Positions 1 to 9,215 of a stretch of 64,000 bases of DNA are shown here, in pieces. The stretch is from Haemophilus influenzae. GTDB taxonomy: Bacteria > Pseudomonadota > Gammaproteobacteria > Enterobacterales > Pasteurellaceae. The notes under the pieces were generated by a model that saw nothing but the letters and a program-made list of their open reading frames with translations, made no database searches and was not told where the DNA came from. The stretch is taken from assembly GCF_900475755.1 (NCBI RefSeq), contig NZ_LS483411.1, forward strand, positions 744,001-808,000, written 5' to 3'. How positions within the stretch are numbered: position 1 is the stretch's first letter; every line of letters begins with the position of its first letter. A program made the translations under genes and the position numbers.

Positions 1-1238
1 TCGCCACTCACAATTCTTCCAATCACTAATGCCGCAAAACCTAACATAATACCAGTTACGATGTTAGCGGTAAGCACGATAAATACTGCGCAGATTAATC
101 CGCTCATCGCGCCAACGAAATCATCGAAATCTAATTTGCTTACGTTACTCAACATTAATAGACCAACGTACATTAATGCTGGGGCAGTTGCGTAGCCTGG
201 CACTAAGAAAGCTAATGGTTGGAAGAAAAGCATTAATAGGAATAACACACCAACAACGATAGCGGTAATACCTGTTTTACCGCCAGCAGCTGTTCCTGCT
301 GCTGACTCAATATAAACGGCAGCTGGTGCTGTACCGAATAAACCTGAGAATAAGCTACTGATTGAGTCTGAAGTTAGGGCTTTACCGCCATTGATAATTT
401 GACCATCCTTATCAAGCAAGTCGGCTTGACCTGCCACTGCACGAATTGTACCAGTCGCGTCAAATACTGCGGTCATCACGAGAGCAAATACCACTGGCAA
501 GATTGCAGGTTGTAATGCGCCTATAAAGTCTAATTGTAAGAAAAGAGAGTTTTCGCCAAAAGTTGGCATTTTGAAAATTTCTCCGCCAAATTTTACATTT
601 GGATCAAAAATTAAACCGACGATAGTAATAGCGATAATGACCCATAAAATACCGCCTTTAATTTTCATTTTTTCAAGACCAATAATTAACGCTAAACCAA
701 TTAAGGACATCATTACTGGGAATGAAGTAAAATCGCCTAATTTTACTGGCAAGCCAGCTTGGTTGCTGACAACTAAACCAACGCCGTTTGCCGCAATTAA
801 AAGTAAAAAAAGTCCGATACCAATGCCTGCTCCGTGAGCGATACTGGCTGGTAAATTACGCAAAATCCATGCACGGATACCTGTGGCAGAAATTAAGGTA
901 AACACAACCCCCATTAAGAATACTGCGCCTAGGGCAACAGGAATGGCGACCTTTTGACCGATTACTAAGCTAAATGCTGTAAAAGCAGTAAGAGAAATTG
1001 CACAACCAATTGCCATTGGTGCATTTGCCCATAAGCCAATTAAGATAGAGCCTAATCCTGCAACTAAACAGGTGGCAATAAAGACAGATTCCGCAGGAAA
1101 ACCTGCAGCACCGAGCATATTGGGTACCACAATTACAGAATAAACCATTGCTAAGAACGTGGTTAAACCCGCGATAATTTCTTGACGAACAGTTGAACCA
1201 CGTTGTTTGAGTTCAAATGTTTTTTCTAAAGTTGGCAT
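1..1238 (-). CDS. NCS2/AzgA-type nucleobase permease (3' end cut by window)
   Basis: Inner-membrane purine-type nucleobase:cation symporter. The visible 412 codons begin [15 protein letters not shown] and continue with many hydrophobic segments; the stretch [20 protein letters not shown] and the later [16 protein letters not shown] and [13 protein letters not shown] segments are characteristic of the AzgA-like branch (adenine, guanine or hypoxanthine carriers) of NCS2. The protein is normally about 430-440 aa, so only the last 20-30 residues should lie off the left edge. The start at 1238 is preceded on the minus strand by AAGGAACACT, a good ribosome site. It is transcribed divergently from ppa. 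Exact substrate cannot be told from sequence. Confidence 0.85.
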   Translation of the reverse strand, partial: MPTLEKTFELKQRGSTVRQEIIAGLTTFLAMVYSVIVVPNMLGAAGFPAESVFIATCLVAGLGSILIGLWANAPMAIGCAISLTAFTAFSLVIGQKVAIPVALGAVFLMGVVFTLISATGIRAWILRNLPASIAHGAGIGIGLFLLLIAANGVGLVVSNQAGLPVKLGDFTSFPVMMSLIGLALIIGLEKMKIKGGILWVIIAITIVGLIFDPNVKFGGEIFKMPTFGENSLFLQLDFIGALQPAILPVVFALVMTAVFDATGTIRAVAGQADLLDKDGQIINGGKALTSDSISSLFSGLFGTAPAAVYIESAAGTAAGGKTGITAIVVGVLFLLMLFFQPLAFLVPGYATAPALMYVGLLMLSNVSKLDFDDFVGAMSGLICAVFIVLTANIVTGIMLGFAALVIGRIVSG

Positions 1239-1339
1239 AGTGTTCCTTGAAGTTAAGTAAAAAATTGGAAGTAATAAGGTGCGCTATTCTACATCATAAA
1301 AATAAGAAGTAAACGTTTGCGTAAGTTTTATTTAGGGGA

Positions 1340-1348
1340 AAGTGCGGT
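1340..1348 (+). repeat. DNA uptake signal sequence
   Basis: Perfect AAGTGCGGT core followed by the A/T-rich tail typical of Haemophilus uptake sequences. It sits in the intergenic region between the permease and ppa. Uptake signals direct competent cells to take up DNA of their own species. Confidence 0.9.
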
Positions 1349-1471
1349 CAAAATTATGAATAGTTATAAAATAATCTATTTGCTGATTTTCTCTACAAAT
1401 GAGACTGCGAGTCAGCAGAAAAACTGCTATACTTGTTGCGTTTTTTAACTTGATAAAATGAAGGAAACAAA

Positions 1472-2002
1472 ATGGCTGATTTTAATCAAATTTTAACGCC
1501 AGGCGATGTAGATGCTGGCATTATCAATGTAGTAAACGAAATTCCAGAAGGTAGCTGCCATAAAATCGAATGGAATCGTAAAGTTGCGGCATTCCAATTA
1601 GATCGTGTTGAGCCAGCAATTTTCGCAAAACCAACTAACTATGGTTTTATTCCACAAACTTTAGATGAAGATGGCGATGAGTTAGATGTGTTATTAATCA
1701 CTCGCCAACCATTAGCAACGGGTGTATTCCTTGAAGCTAAAGTAATTGGTGTCATGAAATTTGTTGATGATGGCGAAGTGGATGACAAAATCGTTTGTGT
1801 TCCAGCAGATGATCGTGATACAGGCAATGCCTACAATTCATTAGCAGATTTACCTGCGAATTTAATTAAACAAATTGAATTCCACTTCAATAACTACAAA
1901 GCACTTAAAAAACCAGGTTCAACTAAAGTGACCCATTGGGGCGATGTAGAAGAAGCGAAAGAAGTGATTCGTGAGTCTATTAAACGTTGGAATGAGCGTT
2001 AA
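1472..2002 (+). CDS. ppa: Inorganic pyrophosphatase
   Basis: Soluble cytoplasmic family I pyrophosphatase, hydrolysing pyrophosphate to two phosphates and so pulling biosynthetic reactions forward. The 176 aa length is the usual bacterial size. The active-site segment reads DEDGDELDVLL (about residues 66-76), containing the metal-binding acidic residues of the family, followed by the conserved DDKIVCVPADD segment near 110-120. The start is preceded by AAGGAAACAAA, a strong ribosome site. A stem-loop terminator follows directly, so the gene is probably monocistronic. Confidence 0.97.
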   Translation: MADFNQILTPGDVDAGIINVVNEIPEGSCHKIEWNRKVAAFQLDRVEPAIFAKPTNYGFIPQTLDEDGDELDVLLITRQPLATGVFLEAKVIGVMKFVDDGEVDDKIVCVPADDRDTGNAYNSLADLPANLIKQIEFHFNNYKALKKPGSTKVTHWGDVEEAKEVIRESIKRWNER

Positions 2003-2028
2003 TTAATAAACACATTTGATTGTAAAAG

Positions 2029-2057
2029 TCCCTGATTCTTTGAGTCGGGGATTTTTT
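2029..2057 (+). terminator. Rho-independent terminator of ppa
   Basis: A 10-bp stem (TCCCTGATTC pairing with GAGTCGGGGA, two G-U pairs) with a short loop, followed by TTTTTT. Confidence 0.85.
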
Positions 2058-2085
2058 ATAATGAGTTTCAAGAATTTAGACAATA

Positions 2086-2106
2086 AAAAAACACCTTTCG
2101 GTACTT
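2086..2106 (-). terminator. Terminator of the Gly-Leu-Lys tRNA cluster
   Basis: On the minus strand a short stem closed by a GAAA tetraloop (AAGTACC-GAAA-GGTGTTT) is followed by a run of T, just beyond the CCA end of tRNA-Lys. Two pairs are G-U. Confidence 0.6.
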
Positions 2107-2120
2107 GCTTTATTTGTAAG

Positions 2121-2196
2121 TGGTGGGTCGTGAAGGATTCGAACCTTCGACCAACGGATTAAAAGTCCGCTGCTCTACCGACTGAGCTAACGACCC
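2121..2196 (-). tRNA. tRNA-Lys (anticodon TTT)
   Basis: 76 nt cloverleaf with acceptor GGGTCGT/ACGACCC, anticodon loop CTTTTAA and encoded CCA. Last gene of a three-tRNA minus-strand unit. Confidence 0.97.
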
Positions 2197-2246
2197 AATT
2201 AGATGATTTTAAAGTAAATTTTAAAACCTTTGGATTGGTGTTTAAA

Positions 2247-2333
2247 TGGTGCCCGAAGCCAGACTTGAACTGGCACGCCTCGAAAGGCGAGGGATTTTAA
2301 ATCCCTTGTGTCTACCGATTCCACCACTCGGGC
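2247..2333 (-). tRNA. tRNA-Leu (anticodon TAA)
   Basis: 87 nt class II tRNA with long variable arm, acceptor GCCCGAG, anticodon loop TTTAAAA and encoded CCA. Only four bases separate it from tRNA-Gly. Confidence 0.97.
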
Positions 2334-2337
2334 AAAT

Positions 2338-2413
<76 letters not shown>

Positions 2414-2453
2414 ATTTATCACTAATCAGCATTGCTGCGTGACAACGGGGCGT

Positions 2454-2481
2454 ATTTTACGGATTTATATATTACTGTCAA
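2454..2481 (-). promoter_or_regulatory. Sigma-70 promoter of the tRNA cluster
   Basis: On the minus strand a perfect -35 TTGACA (2481-2476) is separated by 16 bp from TAAAAT (2459-2454). A GC-rich discriminator follows, as expected for a stringently controlled stable-RNA promoter. Confidence 0.75.
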
Positions 2482-2568
2482 ACGAAAAAAATAAAAAATA
2501 TTTTATTTGCTTAAAAATAACTCAAATATAGATGGTTATCATAAAAAATAACTGTGTTTTATTTAAAT

Positions 2569-3126
2569 TTATAATTGAATATTATCTAGCAAGCTTCCTT
2601 TTGCTGCTTGTAAATATTGGATCATTGACCATATAGTTAAAATAGCGGCGATATAAAGCAAGATAATTGCTGCTATTTCCATATAGTTGTTATAACGCCA
2701 TAATAATCCACCTAGTGCTAACATTTGTGCTGTGGTTTTCCATTTTCCCCACCAAGATACTGCAACTTTATTACGTTCTCCAAGTTCAGCCATCCATTCA
2801 CGTAATGCGGAAATTATAATTTCGCGAGAAATCATAATAATAGCAGGAATCGTAATCCAAAGAGAGTGTTTATATTCAACGATTAGCACTAAGGCTGCAA
2901 CAACCATTACTTTATCAGCAACAGGATCTAAAAAAGCCCCAAATCTTGTAGTTTGTTTCCATTTACGAGCCAAATAGCCATCAAGCCAATCAGTAACGCC
3001 AGCAATAAAGAATATGAATGTAGTAATAAAAGGGGAAGATTCGATAGGTAAATAAAATGCAATCACGAAAAACGGAATCAGAATTACGCGAAACACCGTT
3101 AGGAAAATAGGAATATTAAATTTCAT
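2569..3126 (-). CDS. pgsA: CDP-diacylglycerol--glycerol-3-phosphate 3-phosphatidyltransferase
   Basis: Inner-membrane enzyme making phosphatidylglycerol phosphate, the committed step to phosphatidylglycerol and cardiolipin. The CDP-alcohol phosphotransferase signature is visible as [27 protein letters not shown] (residues about 46-72), with the D-G-A-R-G-D-D arrangement. Several hydrophobic helices surround it. The 185 aa length is normal. It stands alone between the tRNA cluster and the peroxiredoxin terminator. Confidence 0.96.
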   Translation of the reverse strand: MKFNIPIFLTVFRVILIPFFVIAFYLPIESSPFITTFIFFIAGVTDWLDGYLARKWKQTTRFGAFLDPVADKVMVVAALVLIVEYKHSLWITIPAIIMISREIIISALREWMAELGERNKVAVSWWGKWKTTAQMLALGGLLWRYNNYMEIAAIILLYIAAILTIWSMIQYLQAAKGSLLDNIQL

Positions 3127-3181
3127 AGAAATGAACCGCTCTTGGGGTTAGGGATGCATCTATTCTAAAGTATCTAAGAAT

Positions 3182-3208
3182 ATAAAAAAAGCCACATTAT
3201 GTGGCTTT
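3182..3208 (-). terminator. Terminator of the peroxiredoxin gene
   Basis: Stem GCCACA/TGTGGC with an AT-rich loop, followed on the minus strand by TTTTTTT, 20 bp past the peroxiredoxin stop codon. Confidence 0.85.
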
Positions 3209-3226
3209 CTTGTAAATAATTATGGA

Positions 3227-3835
3227 TTAAAGTTTATCTGTGTTTTGTTTTAAGTATTTTGCAACGCCTTCTGGGTTATCTTTCATCCCTTCTTTACCTT
3301 TTTCCCATTGTGCTGGGCATACATCACCGTGTTCTTCATGGAATTGTAATGCATCAACCATACGTAACATTTCATCAATGTTACGACCTAATGGAAGATC
3401 GTTTACTACTTGGTGACGAACTACGCCATTTTTGTCGATTAAGAATGAAGCACGCAGTGCAACGCCAGCTTCTGGATGTTCAATACCGTATGCTTGAGCA
3501 ATTTCATGTTTTACGTCTGCTGCTAATGCATATTTAACTTGACCGATACCACCATTTTCAGTTGGAGTGTTACGCCATGCATTGTGAGTGAATTGAGAGT
3601 CGATAGAAACACCAACTACTTCTACGTCACGTTTTTTGAACTCTTCATAACGGTGGTCAAATGCGATTAACTCAGAAGGGCAAACAAAGGTAAAGTCTAA
3701 CGGATAGAAAAAGATTACTGCAGCTTTTCCAGCAATGTGTTTTTTAAAGTTGAAGTTATCAACGATTTCGCCATTGCCTAATACAGCAGATGAAGTAAAA
3801 TCTGGTGCTTGACGGGTTACTAATACCATAGTCAT
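3227..3835 (-). CDS. Typical 2-Cys peroxiredoxin (AhpC/TSA family)
   Basis: Cytoplasmic thiol peroxidase reducing hydrogen peroxide and organic hydroperoxides. The peroxidatic motif FTFVCPSEL places the attacking cysteine at residue 52; the resolving cysteine is Cys173 in DVCPAQW. The 202 aa length and the C-terminal tail fit the Prx1/AhpC group. The first ATG is preferred because GAGGAATA lies just upstream, giving correct spacing; a second ATG lies two codons in. It is divergent from metC across a region holding an uptake signal. The electron donor cannot be inferred from here. Confidence 0.94.
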   Translation of the reverse strand: MTMVLVTRQAPDFTSSAVLGNGEIVDNFNFKKHIAGKAAVIFFYPLDFTFVCPSELIAFDHRYEEFKKRDVEVVGVSIDSQFTHNAWRNTPTENGGIGQVKYALAADVKHEIAQAYGIEHPEAGVALRASFLIDKNGVVRHQVVNDLPLGRNIDEMLRMVDALQFHEEHGDVCPAQWEKGKEGMKDNPEGVAKYLKQNTDKL

Positions 3836-3901
3836 TATTCCTCTATAAAGTGAAGTTAAAATTTTGCTAAAAAAAATAGCAGTAAGATTCTAATGAAAAT
3901 G

Positions 3902-3910
3902 ACCGCACTT
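3902..3910 (-). repeat. DNA uptake signal sequence
   Basis: Perfect ACCGCACTT (complement of the core) in the divergent promoter region between the peroxiredoxin and metC. Confidence 0.9.
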
Positions 3911-3965
3911 TTATAGTCGGTTTTGTCTATTGAAGAAATTAATTTAATTTAAAGTAAGGAAATAT

Positions 3966-5156
3966 ATGCGAGCAAAATATCATCTTTCAACAACATTTAT
4001 TCATTCAGGTCGTCAGAAGCGTTTTTCTCAGGGCGCGGTAAATCCTGTATTACAGCGAGCTTCTTCATTAGTATTTGACAGTATTGAAGATAAAAAATAT
4101 GCAACAAAAAATCGTGCTAAAGGCGAGTTATTTTATGGTCGTCGTGGGACGCTAACACATTTTGCGTTACAAGATTTAATGTGCGAAATGGAGGGGGGAG
4201 CAGGCTGTTATCTTTATCCTTGTGGTGCAGCAGCTGTCACTAATTCGATTCTTTCTTTTGTTAAAACTGGCGATCATGTATTGATGAGCGGAGCCACTTA
4301 TGAGCCAACTCAGGATTTCTGTAATATTGTGCTGAAAAAAATGCAGATCGATACAACTTATTACGATCCACTTATTGGTGCTGATATTGCAACACTTATT
4401 CAACCGAATACAAAAGTACTTTTTTTAGAAGCACCGAGTTCTATCACAATGGAAATTCCCGATATTCCGACTATTGTGAAAGCTGCAAGAACGGTGAATC
4501 CTAATATTGTGATTATGATTGATAATACTTGGTCGGCAGGTGTTCTATTTAAAGCGTTAGAGCATGACATTGATATTTCTATTCAAGCGGGGACGAAATA
4601 TTTAGTGGGGCATTCTGATATTATGATTGGTACTGCCGTTGCGAATGCGCGAACTTGGGATCAACTTAGAGAACATTCCTATTTAATGGGGCAAATGGTG
4701 GATGCGGATTCTGCTTATACGACTGCTCGTGGTATTCGTACATTGGGTGTACGATTAAAACAACATCAGGAAAGCAGTATTAAAGTAGCAAAATGGTTGA
4801 GTGAGCAACCAGAAGTAAAAACGGTGTATCATCCAGCCTTACCAAGTTGCCCCGGTCATAAATTCTTTTTACGTGATTTTAGTGGAAGCAGTGGTTTATT
4901 TTCTTTTGAATTAACCCAGCGATTAACCTCAGAGCAAGTATCAAAATTTATGGATCATTTTGAGCTTTTCACTATGGCTTATTCATGGGGAGGGTTTGAG
5001 TCTTTGATTCTTTGCAATCAACCAGAAGAAATTGCACATATTCGTCCAAATATTAAACGTAACCTTACGGGTTCATTAATTCGTGTGCATATCGGCTTTG
5101 AAGATGTAGATGAATTGATTGTAGATTTAAAAGCTGGATTTGAGCGAATTGCCTAA
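3966..5156 (+). CDS. metC: Cystathionine beta-lyase
   Basis: PLP enzyme of the Cys/Met metabolism family that splits cystathionine to homocysteine, pyruvate and ammonia on the route to methionine. The PLP lysine is Lys211 in [14 protein letters not shown]. The upstream Asp in [10 protein letters not shown] (about 184-192) and the tyrosine in FYGRRGT (about 56-62) are the expected cofactor contacts. The 396 aa length matches MetC. The start follows AAGGAAATAT. Family members with gamma-lyase activity look similar, but the W-S-A-G and YSWGGFESL segments favour MetC. Confidence 0.93.
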   Translation: MRAKYHLSTTFIHSGRQKRFSQGAVNPVLQRASSLVFDSIEDKKYATKNRAKGELFYGRRGTLTHFALQDLMCEMEGGAGCYLYPCGAAAVTNSILSFVKTGDHVLMSGATYEPTQDFCNIVLKKMQIDTTYYDPLIGADIATLIQPNTKVLFLEAPSSITMEIPDIPTIVKAARTVNPNIVIMIDNTWSAGVLFKALEHDIDISIQAGTKYLVGHSDIMIGTAVANARTWDQLREHSYLMGQMVDADSAYTTARGIRTLGVRLKQHQESSIKVAKWLSEQPEVKTVYHPALPSCPGHKFFLRDFSGSSGLFSFELTQRLTSEQVSKFMDHFELFTMAYSWGGFESLILCNQPEEIAHIRPNIKRNLTGSLIRVHIGFEDVDELIVDLKAGFERIA

Positions 5157-5171
5157 AAGTGCGGATAAAAA

Positions 5172-5201
5172 AATGCTTGTTTTACACAGGCGTTTTTTAT
5201 A
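5172..5201 (+). terminator. Weak terminator after metC
   Basis: Short imperfect stem (TGCTTG/CAGGCG with G-U pairs) followed by TTTTTT, lying between the convergent metC and lipoprotein genes. An uptake-signal-like AAGTGCGGA lies just before it. Confidence 0.5.
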
Positions 5202-5204
5202 GGA

Positions 5205-5798
5205 TTATTTTTGCTCTGAAACTAAACCAATTTGGGAACCGTCAGCAAAATGAATTGAAGTCCCAATAATATCGACTTGAATACTTTTTCCTTGTTGTAA
5301 GTGAGGACGAATTTGAGAAAGCACGGTTTCTTCATTGGTTGATAAGGTAACGGTTTCATTTGCTTTCGGTGCAATTGTTTTTCCAAATTGTAATGCGGGA
5401 AGATTTGCTATATAGAACGGTTGGTTATTTTCTTTATAAATAGTTAGCCATTGTGCTTCTGAAATTGCTTTATCGCTTAAATTTGTAATTTCATAAGTGA
5501 TAGAAAAGGATTTTAAATCATCAGTAACAGAAACATTAGTAACTTTTATGTTTGCAACTTTTTGAAATTCTTCATTAGCTTGAGCAACTAATTCATCTAT
5601 TTTTATTTGTACCTGTTGTTCTGATTGGGTGGTTGCTGGTTGTGCAGCTTCTGTTGTGGGTTGAGCTTTTTCTACAGCAGGTTGAGTTGTTTCTACTGCG
5701 GGTTTTTCAGCTTGTTTTTGCTCTTTATCGTTACAAGCGGTTAAGGTAATAGAACTTGCGATGATAGTTGCGAAAAGAAAAGATTTATTAAATTTCAT
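5205..5798 (-). CDS. Predicted lipoprotein of unknown function
   Basis: A 197 aa protein with a lipoprotein signal peptide: basic N-terminus MKFNKSF, hydrophobic core, and lipobox LTAC with the lipidated cysteine near residue 22. A low-complexity linker rich in E, Q, A, P and T (about 25-65) follows, then a beta-rich domain of about 130 residues. I chose the ATG at 5798, because the upstream in-frame ATG at 5813 overlaps the GAAGGA ribosome site serving 5798. Residue +2 after the cysteine is Asn-Asp, so the outer versus inner membrane fate is ambiguous. I do not recognise a specific family. Confidence 0.8.
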   Translation of the reverse strand: MKFNKSFLFATIIASSITLTACNDKEQKQAEKPAVETTQPAVEKAQPTTEAAQPATTQSEQQVQIKIDELVAQANEEFQKVANIKVTNVSVTDDLKSFSITYEITNLSDKAISEAQWLTIYKENNQPFYIANLPALQFGKTIAPKANETVTLSTNEETVLSQIRPHLQQGKSIQVDIIGTSIHFADGSQIGLVSEQK

Positions 5799-5956
5799 TG
5801 TAAATTCCTTCATTATGTTTTATCAGCTAGGTTGTACTCACCTTTAAGGGTTATAATTATAGCTTATGTGGGTCCTTACGACAGTCTTTTCTTTTGAAAG
5901 TTCATAGAAGTTGTTTTATCATATTTTTCGTTTTCCTTAATCAACAGAGAAGCACA

Positions 5957-7318
5957 ATGAAACATATTCATATCTTAGGTATTTGTGGCACATTTATGGG
6001 CGGTGTGGCGATGATTGCTAAACAAATGGGCTATCACGTAACGGGTTCCGATACTAATGTTTACCCTCCAATGAGCACTTTTTTAGAAGAGCAAGGTATC
6101 GAGATTATTCCAAATTATGATGTTGCACAATTACAACCTGCGCCTAACATGGTAATTGTTGGTAATGCGATGAAACGCGGTAATCCTTGCGTAGAATATG
6201 TGTTGGAAAATAATTTGAAATATACATCTGGCCCTCAATGGTTACATGATCATTTATTGCGAGATCGTTGGGTATTGGCGGTTTCTGGTACGCATGGAAA
6301 AACAACGATAACAGGCATGCTAACTTGGATTCTGGAACAAAATGGTTTAAAACCTGGTTTTTTAATCGGTGGCATTGCGGGTAATTTTGGTATTTCAGCT
6401 CGTTTAGGGGACAGTCCTTATTTTGTTATTGAAGCTGATGAATATGATACGGCTTTCTTTGATAAACGTTCAAAATTTGTACATTACAATCCGCGTACAC
6501 TTATCGTAAATAACATTAGTTTTGATCATGCAGATATTTTTGATGATCTCAAAGCGATCCAACGCCAATTTCATCATATGATTCGCACTATTCCGGCAAG
6601 TGGCTTGGTATTAAGTTCGGCGAGTGAACAAAGTGCAAAAGAAACGCTGGCATTGGGATGTTGGTCTCAACAGCAATTTTTAGGCAAAGATAACGAGTGG
6701 TTTGCTGAACGTATTACAAATGATGCTTCACATTTTGCGGTCTTCCATTATGGAAAAAAAGTGGCAGAAGTAAAATGGAATGTCGTGGGACAACATAATA
6801 TGCACAATGCATTAATAGCAATAGCTGCTGCTTATCATACTGGCGTTGCTATTGAAAATGCGTGCAAAGCGTTGGGATCTTTTGTAAATGCTAAACGTCG
6901 TTTAGAAATAAAAGGTGAAGTTAATGGCATCACTGTTTATGATGATTTTGCTCATCATCCAGAAGCTATTCTTGCTACGCTAACTGCTTTGCGAGATAAA
7001 GTAGGTGGCGGAGTGCGAATTCTTGCCGTGCTTGAGCCTCGTTCTAACACAATGAAAATGGGGGTTCATAAAGATGAAATTGCGCCTGCGCTTGGTCGAG
7101 CTGATGCCGTGTTTATGCTTCAACCTGAACAACTTCCTTGGGAAGTGGCAGATATTGCAAACCAATGTGTACAACCTGCTTATTGGCACGCAAATTTGGA
7201 TCGATTAGTGGATATGATTGTTGCAGAGGCTCAACCTACGGATCATATTTTAGTGATGTCTAACGGCAGTTTTGGTGGCATTCATCAAAAAATTCTTGAT
7301 AAACTAAAACTGAAATAA
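5957..7318 (+). CDS. mpl: UDP-N-acetylmuramate:L-alanyl-gamma-D-glutamyl-meso-diaminopimelate ligase
   Basis: Cell-wall recycling ligase that attaches the recovered tripeptide directly to UDP-MurNAc in the cytoplasm. The Mur-ligase N-terminus reads HIHILGICGTFMGGVA, the ATP-binding P-loop is SGTHGKTTITGML, and the central domain contains EADEYDTAFFD. The 453 aa length matches Mpl. An upstream in-frame ATG exists at 5894 but adds 21 residues lacking similarity to the family. The ATG at 5957 follows AGAGAAGC and begins the nucleotide fold directly. A symmetrical uptake-signal terminator follows. Confidence 0.95.
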   Translation: MKHIHILGICGTFMGGVAMIAKQMGYHVTGSDTNVYPPMSTFLEEQGIEIIPNYDVAQLQPAPNMVIVGNAMKRGNPCVEYVLENNLKYTSGPQWLHDHLLRDRWVLAVSGTHGKTTITGMLTWILEQNGLKPGFLIGGIAGNFGISARLGDSPYFVIEADEYDTAFFDKRSKFVHYNPRTLIVNNISFDHADIFDDLKAIQRQFHHMIRTIPASGLVLSSASEQSAKETLALGCWSQQQFLGKDNEWFAERITNDASHFAVFHYGKKVAEVKWNVVGQHNMHNALIAIAAAYHTGVAIENACKALGSFVNAKRRLEIKGEVNGITVYDDFAHHPEAILATLTALRDKVGGGVRILAVLEPRSNTMKMGVHKDEIAPALGRADAVFMLQPEQLPWEVADIANQCVQPAYWHANLDRLVDMIVAEAQPTDHILVMSNGSFGGIHQKILDKLKLK

Positions 7319-7368
7319 TAAAAGTGCGGTTAATTTAGAAAATGTTTTTAAATGAACCGCACTTTTTA
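7319..7368 (+). terminator. Terminator built from an inverted pair of uptake signals
   Basis: AAAAGTGCGGTT (from 7320) pairs with AACCGCACTTTT (to 7366), followed by T residues. Inverted uptake signals serving as terminators are common in Haemophilus. Confidence 0.85.
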
Positions 7369-7414
7369 TTTATCTGACTTTAATTTGTAATTCATAAAAA
7401 GGAACATTTATACA

Positions 7415-7921
7415 ATGGCTGATCCACATATTAAATCACCGATGGATTTTTTAGATAATCTGACTGTTATTATTTACCGCACTGGTTTTGTGATAGCAGC
7501 GTTGGCTGTTCTTACAGTAAGCTGGTATCCAGATTTGTCACTTATATTTATATTAATTGCGGCAACCTGTTGTGCCTCTTCGTTACATATTTATCTCAAA
7601 TCCTTCCGATTGCTTTTTCAATTTGCTACTTGGATAGGATTACTTTTTTATATTAATCATTATCCTGCTTTGGCTCTTGGTGGTGTGTTACTTACTTTAG
7701 GTGGTTTGTGTTTTAAAGAATATTTTTGTTTCCGCGTACCTTTGCTAAATTTACAGCCGATATTTGTGGCTTGCTTGTGGTTTTCATGGGTGTTAAATAA
7801 TCTTATCGCATTACGCATTTTTTCTATTATTTCTGGCGTATTACTTTTCGTTTTAGCGATACAAAAATGGCGAATGCCTTTGCATTTTGATATTGGAGAT
7901 AAAACTAAATATCAAATTTAG
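7415..7921 (+). CDS. Conserved integral membrane protein
   Basis: A 168 aa protein with about five or six hydrophobic helices (roughly 20-40, 43-60, 62-82, 85-103, 108-130 and 132-150) and a short polar C-terminus, KWRMPLHFDIGDKTKYQI. It resembles the DUF2301-type uncharacterised membrane proteins, though I give that family assignment from recall and with limited confidence. The start follows AAAAAGGAACATTTATACA. It stands between two inverted uptake-signal terminators, so it is probably its own transcript. Function unknown. Confidence 0.8.
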   Translation: MADPHIKSPMDFLDNLTVIIYRTGFVIAALAVLTVSWYPDLSLIFILIAATCCASSLHIYLKSFRLLFQFATWIGLLFYINHYPALALGGVLLTLGGLCFKEYFCFRVPLLNLQPIFVACLWFSWVLNNLIALRIFSIISGVLLFVLAIQKWRMPLHFDIGDKTKYQI

Positions 7922-7927
7922 AAAAGA

Positions 7928-7966
7928 AAATGACCGCACTTTTATTATGTGCGGTCATTGTTTTTA
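7928..7966. terminator. Bidirectional terminator from inverted uptake signals
   Basis: AATGACCGCAC and GTGCGGTCATT form a perfect 11-bp stem with an 8-nt loop and flanking A and T runs. It lies between the convergent membrane protein and znuA genes and can serve both. Confidence 0.85.
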
Positions 7967-7973
7967 GAAAGGT

Positions 7974-9041
7974 TTATTTAGCTAAACATTCCATGTAACT
8001 ATCTGCGGTAGATTGCAAGAATGTTGCATAAGAATTTTTGCCTAAAGTGACTTTATCGCCAATTGGGTCGAGTTGTCCTACATTGACTTTAGTATTTTTC
8101 GCTAAAGACTCGATCACTTTTGGTGTAAATTGAGGCTCTGCGAATAAGCAATTTACTTTATGTTCATCAATTTCTTCTTTAATGTGTGCTAAAGTTTTTG
8201 CACCCGGAGCAACTAATGGATTGATGGTAAAGTAACCCGTTTGTTTTAATCCATAAGCATCGTTGAAATAACCATAAGCATCGTGGAAAACGTAGAAACC
8301 TTTGTCTTTTACATTCGCCAGTTGTGCTGTGATTTTTTCACTTTGTTCTGCCAAAGTGCGGTTAAAATCTGAAAGATTTTTTGCAATCAAATCTTTTTTG
8401 TCTGGGAATTGTGCAGTTAATTTATCCGCTACTTTTTGTGCAACAATTTTGCTGATAGCGGGAGAATACCAAACGTGCCAGTTTGTTGTTAAACCCTCGT
8501 GATGATCGTGATCATGATGTTCGTGATCGTGTTTATGGTCGTGATCGTGTTCGTGTTCGTGCTTATGATCATGGTCGAGTTTATGATCATGTTTGTGTTC
8601 GTTCTTATGATCGTGATCATGGTCGTGTTTATGATCATGTTTGTGTTCGTGCTTATGGTCATGATCATGATCGCCATCTTCATGGAAATGCTCGTGGTGA
8701 GCTTGAATTAATAAAGGTTTAACATCCGCAAGATCGGCAATGGTAATCACTTTTTTACGTTCAATTTGACTAATTGGCTTGTCTAAAAATGAATCAATGT
8801 CTTCACCAACCCATACTACTAAATCTGCAGATTTTACTTTTTGAATATCAGATAATTTCAAATTGTAGTCATGCGGAGATGCTCCAGCAGGCACAAGAAT
8901 TTGTGTGCCAGTTACACCCTCTGCAATAGACGAAACAATAAAGCCCAAAGGTTTTACTGATGCCAATACATCGGCATTTGCCATCATTGGTGCGCTTAAA
9001 AGTGCGGTAGAAATGGCACTAATTTTTAAAAGTTTTTTCAT
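7974..9041 (-). CDS. znuA: Periplasmic zinc-binding protein of the ZnuABC transporter
   Basis: Cluster A-I solute-binding protein that captures zinc for ABC import. Residues 1-23 are a cleavable signal peptide (APMMANA). Zinc-ligand positions are visible as SPHDY (His57), NWHVWYSP (His189) and FHDAYGY. Residues about 115-181 are an extraordinary His/Asp/Glu/Lys-rich loop containing more than thirty histidines. Such a loop is known in ZnuA proteins as an auxiliary zinc-binding segment, but here it is long and encoded by a degenerate DNA repeat. The 355 aa length exceeds the roughly 310-337 aa usual for ZnuA because of that loop. znuB and znuC are not adjacent. Confidence 0.96.
   Translation of the reverse strand: MKKLLKISAISTALLSAPMMANADVLASVKPLGFIVSSIAEGVTGTQILVPAGASPHDYNLKLSDIQKVKSADLVVWVGEDIDSFLDKPISQIERKKVITIADLADVKPLLIQAHHEHFHEDGDHDHDHKHEHKHDHKHDHDHDHKNEHKHDHKLDHDHKHEHEHDHDHKHDHEHHDHDHHEGLTTNWHVWYSPAISKIVAQKVADKLTAQFPDKKDLIAKNLSDFNRTLAEQSEKITAQLANVKDKGFYVFHDAYGYFNDAYGLKQTGYFTINPLVAPGAKTLAHIKEEIDEHKVNCLFAEPQFTPKVIESLAKNTKVNVGQLDPIGDKVTLGKNSYATFLQSTADSYMECLAK
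8496..8700. repeat. Degenerate tandem repeat encoding the ZnuA histidine-rich loop
   Basis: About 200 bp made of variants of the units GATCGT, GATCAT, GTTCGT and GGTCGT, coding for alternating His with Asp, Glu or Lys. Longer near-identical blocks recur, for example TTTATGATCATGTTTGTGTT at about 8580 and 8630. The block structure suggests expansion by unequal recombination or slippage. Confidence 0.85.
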
Positions 9042-9059
9042 ATTTCTGTTTCCTTACTT

Positions 9060-9076
9060 GTTGATAATCATTAGTA
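9060..9076 (-). promoter_or_regulatory. Possible Fur/Zur-type operator before znuA
   Basis: GTTGATAATCATTAGTA, about 20 bp upstream of the znuA start, contains GATAATCATTA, part of the classical Fur consensus. A metal-responsive operator makes sense here, but the other half-site is poor and Zur cannot be separated from Fur by eye. Confidence 0.3.
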
Positions 9077-9215
9077 AAGGGCAAAAGCCTACGCTCTTTT
9101 CTGTAAATTGCAATGATTTTATAGTGAAAAAGGGGGAAAATTTTTCATTTTTAAAGTAAATGGATTTCATTAGATAAAAAATGCACATTCATAGTTAATG
9201 TGCATTTTCAAAGGA

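Noticed and set aside
8496..8700. CRISPR-like repeat array
   Set aside because: The units are 6-bp variants without unique spacers and encode a His-rich protein loop.
8483..8722. Long open frames on the plus strand across the znuA His-rich repeat
   Set aside because: They arise from the hexamer repeat, have extreme composition and no ribosome site; the minus-strand znuA frame explains the DNA.
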